Of a stretch of 64,000 bases of DNA, positions 25,118-32,870 are shown piece by piece (position 1 is the first letter of the stretch; the number at the start of each line of letters is the position of its first letter). Origin of the DNA: Kluyvera genomosp. 1 (GTDB lineage Bacteria; Pseudomonadota; Gammaproteobacteria; Enterobacterales; Enterobacteriaceae); NCBI RefSeq assembly GCF_001266615.1, contig NZ_LGHZ01000009.1:1-64000 (forward strand), given 5' to 3'. A program made the translations under genes and the position numbers. The notes under the pieces were generated by a model. That model was not told the origin of the DNA, made no database searches, and saw only the letters and a program-made list of their open reading frames with translations.

Positions 25118-26081
25118 GACCTTCTCCTTTATCACTCCCCGGATGTACCGTCACATCCACCGGTTTCCCCCAGAACTGGCGTAACCATTCACCGTACCCC
25201 TTCACCAGAAAACCGTGGTTGCGCTGCTGATAGGCCTCGCGGTTGTGCAGGTAAACGGCCTTCAGCCCATACCAGGGCACACCGGGCAGATCGTGATGTA
25301 CAGAATGATAGTTAAGATTCAAAAACAGGACCCGCCAGAACAGCCCGGCCTCGTTGATGACCGAACGCGCCAGCGGATCGTCCGCCGCCCGGTGCTCAAA
25401 AAAAGATCGCACTTTGGTCAGCGCCAGCGCGGGATAACTCACTGCCAGAACAAACCACAAAGGCGAGAAGCCAAGGTGCGACATCCAGCCAAAAAGCACG
25501 GCGAGTAAGGCCCCGTGGATGACCCACATCAGCATGGCGGCAACCTGCACGCGGCGAAAGGCGGACACGGCGCTTGCCAGCGTCTGCACGATATCGATCA
25601 GCGGCCCCAGCAACAGCCGTCCGATAAAGGTGTTACGCAGATGAATCACCCGCTTCTGCCACGGCCGAAACCGCGCCCAGCTTTCATCGCTAAAGTAATA
25701 AGACTCAGGATCGTCCACCGGGACGGTTAGATGATCGTTACGGTGATGCGCCAGATGGGAGTCGCGGTATAGGCCATACGGATACCAGACCGCCAGCGGC
25801 AGTGTGCCAAAAAGCTGGTTCAGCCGGGGATATCGGGTGGGATGTCCGTGGATCAACTCATGCTGTAGCGACATGTACCAGGCGGTAAAGCCGATAAGCA
25901 GCACGGTGGCGGGATATAACCCCAACGCCTGCCAGTTCGCCAGGATCGCAAACCAGCCGCCATAAATGGCTATCATGATTATCCAGGTCGGGAGTTCGCT
26001 GCGCCACAGGATGCTGGTTGAAAGCTGGTGAATATGTTCGCGTTGTTGTTGGTGCAAATAGAGGGAGTTTCGTTTACCCAT
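25110..26081 (-). CDS. Membrane diiron fatty-acid desaturase/hydroxylase-like enzyme
   Basis: This 323-residue integral membrane protein of the FA_desaturase superfamily has all three histidine boxes. They are HELIHGH (residues 74-80), HLAHH (109-113) and HSVHH (about 259-263), enough to bind a diiron centre. Hydrophobic pairs lie around residues 32-70 and 160-215. Such enzymes desaturate or hydroxylate alkyl groups, and some act on small molecules. With the LLM monooxygenase and OpuC-type importer nearby, hydroxylation or demethylation of a quaternary amine is a possibility; lipid desaturation is the alternative. GAAGGA abuts the ATG. It is the first gene of a two-gene minus-strand unit. Confidence 0.85.
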   Translation of the reverse strand: MGKRNSLYLHQQQREHIHQLSTSILWRSELPTWIIMIAIYGGWFAILANWQALGLYPATVLLIGFTAWYMSLQHELIHGHPTRYPRLNQLFGTLPLAVWYPYGLYRDSHLAHHRNDHLTVPVDDPESYYFSDESWARFRPWQKRVIHLRNTFIGRLLLGPLIDIVQTLASAVSAFRRVQVAAMLMWVIHGALLAVLFGWMSHLGFSPLWFVLAVSYPALALTKVRSFFEHRAADDPLARSVINEAGLFWRVLFLNLNYHSVHHDLPGVPWYGLKAVYLHNREAYQQRNHGFLVKGYGEWLRQFWGKPVDVTVHPGSDKGEGHE

Positions 26082-26174
26082 TCCTTCAGACGCCCTTTCC
26101 GCCAGTGAATATAGGGTATGAAGATCCGGGATAACGCCTGAAATAACAAAGAACTTAAATCGCTATGCTTTGCC

Positions 26175-26207
26175 AGAAAAACAGGGGCCGTACCAGCGCC
26201 AGCCCCT
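26175..26207 (-). terminator. Rho-independent terminator of the MFS gene
   Basis: On the minus strand AGGGGC / GCCCCT (plus 26183-26188 and 26202-26207, 13-nt loop) is followed by GTTTTT, about 95 bp beyond the MFS stop codon. Confidence 0.65.
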
Positions 26208-26300
26208 ATCCAACAACTTGATAAGATAACCATACTGACCAGCCCCTCTGGCGGTGGGACGGATGCTGTTAACATTTCTGGGGCGCGGGCCTTCGCCGGA

Positions 26301-27494
26301 TTAAAGCGCACCGGCCTTATGGCGTGCGGTGAAAAAGGTCAATACGCCCGCGAAAAGGAGCAGTACGCTACTCATAGCAAACGTGCTGTGCCAGCCGAGG
26401 TGGTCAAACACAATGCCTCCTGCCGTTGATCCAAGGGCGATGGAGAGCTGAATCACCGCGACCATGAGCCCGCCTCCAACTTCCGCGTTGTCGGGCAATG
26501 TGCGCGCAATCCATGTCCACCATCCGGTTGGTGCGGCGGTTGCCAGCATGCCCCAGAGGCCTAACAGCAGCGAAACCGTCCAGACCTGATGCCCGGCAAA
26601 CATCAGGCTGATGGCAATAACGGCCATCAATCCAGGTATGGCCATCAGCGTGGGGTAGAATTTCCAGTTGAGGAATGTCGAGACAATCAGCGTGCCAATA
26701 AACCCGGCCACACCGATAACCAGTAAAATCAACGACAGGCCTGAGGAATCCACCCGCGTCACGGTCTCCAGAAACGGGCGCACATAGGTAAATAGCGCAA
26801 ACTGGCCCATGAAAAACAGGCCACAGGCCAGCATGCCAACCGCAACCCTGCGGTGGCTAAGTAAATGGAATACCGCGCTACGTGACGTGTGGTTTTTATT
26901 CGCATCCATACTGGGTAGGCTGACGCACTGCCAGATAAGGGCGACAACAGCGATAGGGACAAGGCACAAGAATGCGCCTCGCCACCCGACTGTGGCCCCA
27001 AGATAGCTCCCCAGCGGCGCGGCCACGACCGTCGCCAGCGCATTACCGCCGTTGAAAATCGCCAGCGCACGGGTGACCTGATGCTGCGGCACCAGACGAA
27101 TCGCCGTTGCCGCAGACATCGACCAGAATCCGCCAATGGCCACACCAATCATCGCACGACCGGCCATATACATCAGATAACTGGAAGCCAGCGCAATAAT
27201 AAGCCCCGATACGGCCATCAGAACCGTCATCCCCAGCAGCAGGAACTTACGATTCACATTTCCAGCCAGCGTCGAAAGCGTCAGGCTGGTCAGGACCGCC
27301 AGCGCGCCGGAGATGGCAATCCCCTGCCCTGCCATCCCCTCCGTCACGCCCAGGTCACGGGCAATCGGCGTGAGCAGGCTAACGGGCATAAATTCAGAAG
27401 CAATCAGCACGAAGACGCACAGGGTCATGGCAAAAATCCCTCCCCAGTAAGCGTGCTGATGATGAGGTGATAATGTTTGGTTTAGTGTCGACAT
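26301..27494 (-). CDS. MFS exporter, NepI-like (DHA1 family)
   Basis: This 397-residue twelve-helix major facilitator resembles the E. coli purine-ribonucleoside exporter NepI. N-terminal landmarks are SEFMPVSLLTPIARDLGVTEG, split by the first helices, and GRAMIGVAIGGFWSMSAATA. GRxxIGxxxGG is the DHA1 helix-4 region. The substrate cannot be assigned; NepI, AraJ and SotB-like sugar or drug exporters are all near relatives. It is monocistronic, with a terminator downstream and a 72-bp promoter gap upstream that also contains the hydrolase terminator. Confidence 0.88.
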   Translation of the reverse strand: MSTLNQTLSPHHQHAYWGGIFAMTLCVFVLIASEFMPVSLLTPIARDLGVTEGMAGQGIAISGALAVLTSLTLSTLAGNVNRKFLLLGMTVLMAVSGLIIALASSYLMYMAGRAMIGVAIGGFWSMSAATAIRLVPQHQVTRALAIFNGGNALATVVAAPLGSYLGATVGWRGAFLCLVPIAVVALIWQCVSLPSMDANKNHTSRSAVFHLLSHRRVAVGMLACGLFFMGQFALFTYVRPFLETVTRVDSSGLSLILLVIGVAGFIGTLIVSTFLNWKFYPTLMAIPGLMAVIAISLMFAGHQVWTVSLLLGLWGMLATAAPTGWWTWIARTLPDNAEVGGGLMVAVIQLSIALGSTAGGIVFDHLGWHSTFAMSSVLLLFAGVLTFFTARHKAGAL

Positions 27495-27515
27495 AGGGAT
27501 TCACAAAGATCAGGA

Positions 27516-27549
27516 TAAAAGCCACCAGCCTTAGACCGGTGGCTTTTTA
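27516..27549 (-). terminator. Rho-independent terminator of the alpha/beta hydrolase
   Basis: AAAAGCCACC (27517-27526) pairs with GGTGGCTTTT (27538-27547), with T-runs on both strands. It lies 18 bp after the hydrolase stop on the minus strand and just upstream of the MFS gene. Confidence 0.85.
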
Positions 27550-27566
27550 TCAATTCAGGAGAGGGG

Positions 27567-28703
27567 TTATTTCAGCTTGGTTTGGAAAAATTGTTCAAAC
27601 TTCGCGAAAGGTATTTTCCCGGCAACGTTATCGTACAGATCCACGTGATTTGCCCCAGGCACCACCACCAGCTCTTTATCTTTACTGCCGACCACCTTAT
27701 AAGCATCTTCAGCAAAATAGCGTGAATGCGCTTTCTCACTGGTCACGATAAGCGTCGGAATGGTGATTTCACTGGCGTAGCTGAGCAGCGGCATATTCAT
27801 AAACGACAGCGGCATCGTTGCCGTCCACGCCCCGGTCGAGTTCACGGATCGTGCGTGAAAACCACGCGGCATACGATAGTAATCGAAGAACTCTTTCAGT
27901 ACCGGATGCGGATTTGCCGGCAGCGTTTCTGGCAGAATACGCTCGCCCGCGCTGACCTTACCATTGCTGTCGACGTTAATATCATGACCACCGTGAGCGA
28001 ACGTTCCGCTCTGCGCGTCCTTCCAGCGCTGTTCATTCAGATACTGCAGAACAGCACGACGGTCGGCGGTGGAATAACGGTCCTTGCCATCACCCACGCC
28101 ATGGCCCATCGCCCTGCTCATGTCGTACATCACGCTGGTAGCCACCGCTTTAACGCGGGTATCCATCGCGGCGTCGTTCAACGCCATGCCACCCCAGCCG
28201 CAAATACCGAGCAGCCCGATACGGTCGCGGTCCACCTCTTTTTGCAGCCCTAAGAAATCCACCGCCGCGCTGAAATCTTCCGTGTTGATATCCGGTGAGG
28301 CGACGTTTCGCGGATAGCCGCCGCTTTCACCCGTGTAAGAAGGATCGAACGCCAGGGTAACAAAACCTTGTTCCGCCAGCGTCTGCGCGTACAGACCGCT
28401 GGATTGCTCTTTCACCGCACCAAAAGGCCCACTGACCGCAATCGCCGCCAGTTTGCGATCGCCACGATCTTTTGGCAGATAAAGATCGCCCACTAAGGTG
28501 ATGCCATATCGGTTCGGGAACGAAACTTTACGATGTTCGACTTTCTGGCTCTCAGCAAAGGTCTTGTCCCATTTATCTGTCATGGAAACAGGAGCATTAG
28601 GATTGGTTGAATCAGCATAACTCATTGTCGTGACTCCACTTAATGATGCGAATAGCAGCATGGCCGGTATCGCGGTTTTTAGCGTTAGGGTGAAGGCTTT
28701 CAT
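27567..28703 (-). CDS. Secreted alpha/beta hydrolase with Cys nucleophile (YcjY/DLH-like)
   Basis: This 378-residue protein has a signal peptide (MKAFTLTLKTAIPAMLLFAS, cleavage near SYA, residue about 32) and an alpha/beta-hydrolase fold. The nucleophile elbow is GICGWGG, so Cys replaces the common Ser, as in dienelactone hydrolases. The catalytic His is likely in VVPGANHVDLYD and the oxyanion region in AVSGPFGAVKEQSS. An in-frame Met 7 codons upstream is rejected in favour of the one that starts the signal peptide. A divergent LysR gene lies 186 bp away and is the likely regulator. E. coli YcjY is a close relative in architecture; its substrate is unknown. Confidence 0.85.
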   Translation of the reverse strand: MKAFTLTLKTAIPAMLLFASLSGVTTMSYADSTNPNAPVSMTDKWDKTFAESQKVEHRKVSFPNRYGITLVGDLYLPKDRGDRKLAAIAVSGPFGAVKEQSSGLYAQTLAEQGFVTLAFDPSYTGESGGYPRNVASPDINTEDFSAAVDFLGLQKEVDRDRIGLLGICGWGGMALNDAAMDTRVKAVATSVMYDMSRAMGHGVGDGKDRYSTADRRAVLQYLNEQRWKDAQSGTFAHGGHDINVDSNGKVSAGERILPETLPANPHPVLKEFFDYYRMPRGFHARSVNSTGAWTATMPLSFMNMPLLSYASEITIPTLIVTSEKAHSRYFAEDAYKVVGSKDKELVVVPGANHVDLYDNVAGKIPFAKFEQFFQTKLK

Positions 28704-28889
28704 AAAAATCCCCATAAAAAACAACAGAGAGATACAGGTTTCCGACGGACAACGCTGCGGTGCTTTTCTTTGATGGGGTCATTATAGTGAGCAGAATTAG
28801 TGCTGATTAGGGGGCGATTACTGCTAAGATTGATACCATATTGTTATAAATTAATACTGAGTTTGCTGTCATGCAGGGGGAATTGTTCA

Positions 28890-29774
28890 ATGGCAAAAAG
28901 GGAGAATTACAACGAGCTGTACCTATTTATGCAGGTGGTACGAGAAGGAAGTTTTACCGCAGCGGCTCAGCGGCTGGGGCTTGCTCAGTCAGGGGTCAGC
29001 CGTTCCGTTCGTGAGCTTGAAGAAAGGCTGGGCGTCCAGCTGCTGGTGCGCACCACGCGTAAACTGTCGCTGACGCAAGCAGGCGAGCAGCTCTACCAAA
29101 AGACGGCATCGGGATTTGATACGTTAGATCTTGGGCTTGCCACGCTGGCGCACTATCGTGAGACGCCCTCCGGCACAGTGCGTATCAATGCCAGCCAGCA
29201 CGCGATTGATAAATGCCTGCTGCCAAAGCTGGCGGTATTTAAACAGCGCTATCCTGATATCAGGCTTGAACTGATGAATGAGAGCCGGTTCGTCGATATT
29301 ATCGAGGAGCGATTCGATGCCGGCGTCCGTCTGGGGCCTGAGGTCGGCCAGGGCATGGTCGCGGTGCGCATCACGCCCGATATGGAGATGGCCATTGTGG
29401 GGACTCCGGAACATTTTCGTCGCTACGGTTTTCCGCAAACTCCGGCGGATTTAAAGACCCATCCTTGTATTGCCTATCAGTTTGCCGACGGCAGCGAATA
29501 CCAATGGGAACTCATTCAGGATGATAAAAAAATTACCCACCAACCTGAGGGACAATGGGCCTTATCCGACAGCTATATGGAAGCAGAAGCCGCCCGGCTG
29601 GGACTCGGGTTAGCCTATGTCCCTGTTGAACTGGTCGCCGATGATTTAGAACACGGTAAGCTTATCAGGGTATTACAGCGTTATAGCCTGCGAATGGAAG
29701 GATTGTTTCTCTATTATCCCCATCGTAACGTCTCCCCCGCCCTGCGGATGGTCATTGATACATTGAAAATCTGA
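28890..29774 (+). CDS. LysR-family regulator divergent from the hydrolase gene
   Basis: This 294-residue LysR protein has helix-turn-helix residues in VREGSFTAAAQRLGLAQSGVS and RSVRELEERLGVQLLVRTTR and the usual effector-binding domain. The start is ATG at 28890 (MAKRENYNELYLF), with GGGGGAATT upstream; the earlier in-frame Met at 28800 would add a hydrophobic prefix not seen in the family. It is transcribed divergently from the secreted hydrolase, the standard layout for a LysR and its target. Confidence 0.9.
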   Translation: MAKRENYNELYLFMQVVREGSFTAAAQRLGLAQSGVSRSVRELEERLGVQLLVRTTRKLSLTQAGEQLYQKTASGFDTLDLGLATLAHYRETPSGTVRINASQHAIDKCLLPKLAVFKQRYPDIRLELMNESRFVDIIEERFDAGVRLGPEVGQGMVAVRITPDMEMAIVGTPEHFRRYGFPQTPADLKTHPCIAYQFADGSEYQWELIQDDKKITHQPEGQWALSDSYMEAEAARLGLGLAYVPVELVADDLEHGKLIRVLQRYSLRMEGLFLYYPHRNVSPALRMVIDTLKI

Positions 29775-29957
29775 GCATTAACGATGACCGACTCTTCACA
29801 GCGCAGAATTATGTTAGGGAATTTCTCTGCTTTCAATTCCAAGGGGCCGCTTTGAGCGAGGGGGGAAGCTAGCGATAACGGTGAGCTAGCATTGCAAAGC
29901 CATCGATATGGACTCTGACACATCGATTAGAGCAGTGGCGATTCAATCACGATATTT

Positions 29958-30482
29958 TCAGGATGACTGATTTTGCTCATGAACAATGAGAGCCAATCTG
30001 AGGTGGTGTTCAATGAATCCCGCCTTGAAAGCACTATAGCGACGAATATCGTTCTCGCTTGCTAATGCCCCAGCCCGTTTAATTTCTGCGTACTGTTCTG
30101 CTATGTCTTCATTTTTTATAAGGTAATTGCGAAACGCGAGAAGCTTCAGGATGTGTGCATCACCCATGACAAAAGCATGGACCTGATGGCTGCGTTGCTC
30201 ACCGCCTTTAGAAAAATATCTGCGATTCGGAATTCCATACTCTCCACGAGCCATATAACCGGCGCTTTCCATAGCGGGGTCTAAGCTATCCAGAGCCGCA
30301 CAATCAATAACCTCCAGTAAAATATCTATGACGGGTTTTGCCGCCATACCGGGTACCGAGGTGCTCCCGACGTGATGAATTCTCGAAATTTTGTTTTCAA
30401 GCGCAGCTAGCAACACTGCGGACTCCTCGGCAAACAGACTTGGCCACTGCGTATTGTAATCAACAACGTCTATTACTCTCAT
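29958..30482 (-). CDS. GrpB/UPF0157-family nucleotidyltransferase-fold protein
   Basis: This 174-residue cytoplasmic protein has family landmarks VVDYNTQWPSLFAEESAVLL, HHVGSTSVPGMAAKPVIDIL (G-S-T-S plus acidic Asp) and HVHAF-like QVHAFVMGD. GrpB proteins have the polymerase-beta nucleotidyltransferase fold; their substrates are mostly unknown. The start at 30482 (MRVIDVVDYN) has GGCGGAGAAAGTG upstream; a 31-residue in-frame extension has no support. It is the last core-like gene before the AT-rich island. Confidence 0.9.
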   Translation of the reverse strand: MRVIDVVDYNTQWPSLFAEESAVLLAALENKISRIHHVGSTSVPGMAAKPVIDILLEVIDCAALDSLDPAMESAGYMARGEYGIPNRRYFSKGGEQRSHQVHAFVMGDAHILKLLAFRNYLIKNEDIAEQYAEIKRAGALASENDIRRYSAFKAGFIEHHLRLALIVHEQNQSS

Positions 30483-30821
30483 CACTTTCTCCGCCAATAC
30501 CCTTTTATTCATTAGTGGGGTTTCAAATGACTCTTGTCTAGCGGGCCGTTTACATTGACTGGCACCGCTAGCCAACGGGGCATCGTATAGGCCGCTGTCA
30601 ATAAAGGCGAGTTTTGTGAAAGGTCAGGAGGGTTATGGCAAATATTTCAATGATAATTATGACTGAAACCACCGAGTCCGGTTCTGGCACGGAGCGGACG
30701 AGCTAACTGAGATGAAGGTCTGCTGTGAGCGAGAAGCGGACATTCGTACAGATAGTAATCACTTCAGTAACATTTTAACGTCTGATTATGGAAATAAGTT
30801 AGCAAAAAACATCCGTGAATA
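30483..30821. other. Left junction of the AT-rich island
   Basis: This 339-bp stretch has no convincing gene. It contains the left copy of a 17-bp degenerate direct repeat (30685-30701). Base composition drops to AT-rich after about 30760. Fragments such as AGAAGCGGACATTCG look like rearrangement debris. Confidence 0.5.
30685..30701. repeat. Left copy of a 17-bp imperfect direct repeat flanking the island
   Basis: TGGCACGGAGCGGACGA matches TGGCACCAAGCGGACCA at 32744-32760 at 14 of 17 positions in the same orientation. The two copies bracket the AT-rich nuclease genes. Confidence 0.45.
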
Positions 30822-31556
30822 TCATGTATATTGTTTGTTGTATTCATTCCAGCCTTCTTCAAACCCACTCCAGTTGATATCGGTTTTAAATCCATTAATA
30901 CTTTTCTCATTTAAATTTTTAAGATCAGAGTCCATATCCATAGCTGACTGTTTGAAATAAATTTTCTTATTAATAGGATCAATAGCACAATCCCCACTAT
31001 CTAACATCAGGTGTATATCTGCACGTAGAAGTAATCCATTAGAAACGGAATAATCAATATCTCTGTTATGTGGAATGATGTGCGCAGCCTGGAGCCGTGA
31101 ACCTACACAACATCCAGTAACAACGCATTTGTTGCCACAATTTTCTCTGACTGCTAAAGAAAATTCGGCTTGCCCATTTCTTATCTCTGCCTCGCCATAA
31201 CGACGAGATGTATCAACTTCATTTTGTTCTGATTGTAAGGAGGGCGAGTTCTTGTTAATAGATGACAAGAAAAAGTGAATCAATATTTCACTTTGTTTTT
31301 CAAAGCCTTCTTCTAATAATTTTTTTATATTTTCATTAAGCCAATCCTTCCATTCTTGCCTCTGGTTTGATGGTATCAGTTCCTCCACAAGTTCTGACCA
31401 ATCTTCTGTATTGGCTTCGATATCCCTTTCTAATGCCGCCCTCATTTTTAATATACTCTCTGAAGTTTTTTGCTTACCAAATATCATTTTTGATCCGATT
31501 TCATATAAAGTGTTAATGGTGTAAGAATAAACGCATGCCTCTATTTCTTTAAGCAA
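30822..31556 (-). CDS. HNH endonuclease-domain protein
   Basis: The protein has 244 residues as read from the TTG at 31556; the ATG at 31487 (MIFGKQKTSES) is an alternative with GGAT upstream. The N-terminal half (about 1-120) is charged and helical without a recognised domain. The C-terminal half is an HNH_2-type nuclease: CVVTGCC, then LQAAHIIPHNRD, then SNGLLLRADIHLMLDSG (the H...N...H residues, about 155-185). It resembles the HNH domains of GmrSD-like and other defence restriction proteins. Strongly AT-rich coding sequence, unlike the flanks, suggests horizontal gain. It lies 42 bp downstream of the PIN-like gene in the same direction. Confidence 0.8.
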   Translation of the reverse strand: MLKEIEACVYSYTINTLYEIGSKMIFGKQKTSESILKMRAALERDIEANTEDWSELVEELIPSNQRQEWKDWLNENIKKLLEEGFEKQSEILIHFFLSSINKNSPSLQSEQNEVDTSRRYGEAEIRNGQAEFSLAVRENCGNKCVVTGCCVGSRLQAAHIIPHNRDIDYSVSNGLLLRADIHLMLDSGDCAIDPINKKIYFKQSAMDMDSDLKNLNEKSINGFKTDINWSGFEEGWNEYNKQYT

Positions 31557-31598
31557 CCACCACGAAACTTAACTCGATAGCTTTCTGATAAAATTGTT

Positions 31599-32462
31599 TC
31601 AGTCTTCGCTATAAGGGTGATCCATCATAAATTCATCTAAGGTTAAAATTTTCACGCTCAATAAATCTTTCGGGAAGCGTTGATAAATTTTGTCATTGGA
31701 AATAAATAAATCAATATGATCGCAGTACGCTATATGACATATGTCGTGACTATCGTTCTTACCCGGTTGGCTACCTGTTTTTATTGCATCTAAAATATAT
31801 ATAGTTAAACATTTCAAATAATTATCTAGTATTTTATTTTGATTGTATTTGTTGATGGCGTTTAAATACTCAGGAGTAAAATCCCTCTCAGGATCAGATT
31901 CAGCCCCCGGTCTAAATTTCCTTATTCCGAGCGAGTGGAGAAATTTGATTAAAGTTATTTCAGTATGCACTCTTATTTCTGCTGCTGTATAAGGATTGTT
32001 TCGAAGATATTTTCTATCTTCTTTTTCTGTTAGCATTGTTTGTTTGAAAAGTAATGTTGATTCCTCTACAAGCATATTGTCATAATTAGTTAACGTCTCA
32101 ATGGAGTACACTTTTCCACCTAGTTCAACTTTTACATTCTTTGCCTCAGGTAGTGTGTCTGTTTTTATAATCTGTTCCATTAACAACTTTGTGGCTGGCA
32201 CATCATAATCATTGAAGACAAGACCAAATGCCTTAGCCTGTAAGGTACCTACGGATTCCCATACGATTTTCACCTTACGATTCAATATATTAATCAGCGA
32301 GACTTTCCGTATATTGTACTCTTTTTCTGACGTCATCCCTGCAATCAGTTCCAAGATGCCAAGTTGTGAACATATTAATTCAATATTACTTTCGTTCGGG
32401 ATTTTATTCAGCTGTCTTAGTATATTTGTATCCAGATAAGCTTTCATATATTTTAAATGCAC
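31599..32462 (-). CDS. PIN-domain-like protein in the AT-rich island
   Basis: This 287-residue protein has PIN-type acidic residues: YLDTNIL (Asp, residue about 10), GILELIAG (Glu, about 36), NDSHDICHIAYCDHIDLFIS (Asp, about 243) and SNDK (Asp, about 262). This order (D-E-D-D) fits a Mg-dependent RNase. The middle (about 60-220) is larger than in VapC toxins (about 130 aa), so it is not a standard VapC and no VapB partner is visible. AAAAAGGTGC precedes the ATG at 32462. The HNH gene follows on the same strand, suggesting a two-gene defence or toxin cassette. Confidence 0.72.
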   Translation of the reverse strand: MHLKYMKAYLDTNILRQLNKIPNESNIELICSQLGILELIAGMTSEKEYNIRKVSLINILNRKVKIVWESVGTLQAKAFGLVFNDYDVPATKLLMEQIIKTDTLPEAKNVKVELGGKVYSIETLTNYDNMLVEESTLLFKQTMLTEKEDRKYLRNNPYTAAEIRVHTEITLIKFLHSLGIRKFRPGAESDPERDFTPEYLNAINKYNQNKILDNYLKCLTIYILDAIKTGSQPGKNDSHDICHIAYCDHIDLFISNDKIYQRFPKDLLSVKILTLDEFMMDHPYSED

Positions 32463-32743
32463 CTTTTTTTTGTTATTTTTGTAAAGTGATTATTTATCAC
32501 TGAATGAATACTCTTACATTTATAAAAAAAACTCAAGAGGCATCTTTGCTCACTTATTGCTGATGACCGTTCTTGGAGCATTTGTCGCAACAGACAACTC
32601 TGACGTGAGAGGGGCTTTACCCGCCCCCTTTACGGCTCGCTCCCGGGGAAACGCCCCTGATGAATTATGCACACCTGCATGCCTATGCGGTGAGATCTTT
32701 TCGCTTCAGACTAGTAAATACAGACTTTTGTGATGCCCGCTTT

Positions 32744-32760
32744 TGGCACCAAGCGGACCA
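32744..32760. repeat. Right copy of the 17-bp imperfect direct repeat
   Basis: TGGCACCAAGCGGACCA; see the left copy at 30685-30701. The interval between copies is about 2.0 kb and contains only the PIN and HNH genes. Confidence 0.45.
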
Positions 32761-32835
32761 AAGTACTGGCTTATCCAACCTTAAGAAAAGCATGGATGCT
32801 CGTAATTTTCCTCACAGACGGTTATTGTAGACGAG

Positions 32836-32860
32836 GGCTCACCAGTTTAAGTGGTGAGCC
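32836..32860 (-). terminator. Strong hairpin downstream of the secreted unknown
   Basis: GGCTCACCA (32836-32844) pairs perfectly with TGGTGAGCC (32852-32860) across a 7-nt loop, 10 bp beyond the minus-strand gene stop. No T-run follows, so its strength as a terminator is uncertain. Confidence 0.55.
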
Positions 32861-32870
32861 AACTGGTTGA

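Larger units (their letters stand above)
32463..32870. other. Right junction of the AT-rich island
   Basis: This 408-bp region has no credible ORF. It starts AT-rich (promoter of the PIN-HNH unit), returns to window-average composition at about 32580, and holds the right 17-bp repeat copy (32744-32760) and the hairpin at 32836-32860. Confidence 0.5.

Noticed and set aside
29870-29905. GCTAGC repeats between a LysR gene and the GrpB gene
   Set aside because: Six-bp arms are too short to separate from chance; not listed as a terminator.
31599-32462. Classical VapC toxin of a VapBC pair
   Set aside because: At 287 residues it is about twice VapC length and no small antitoxin gene precedes it.
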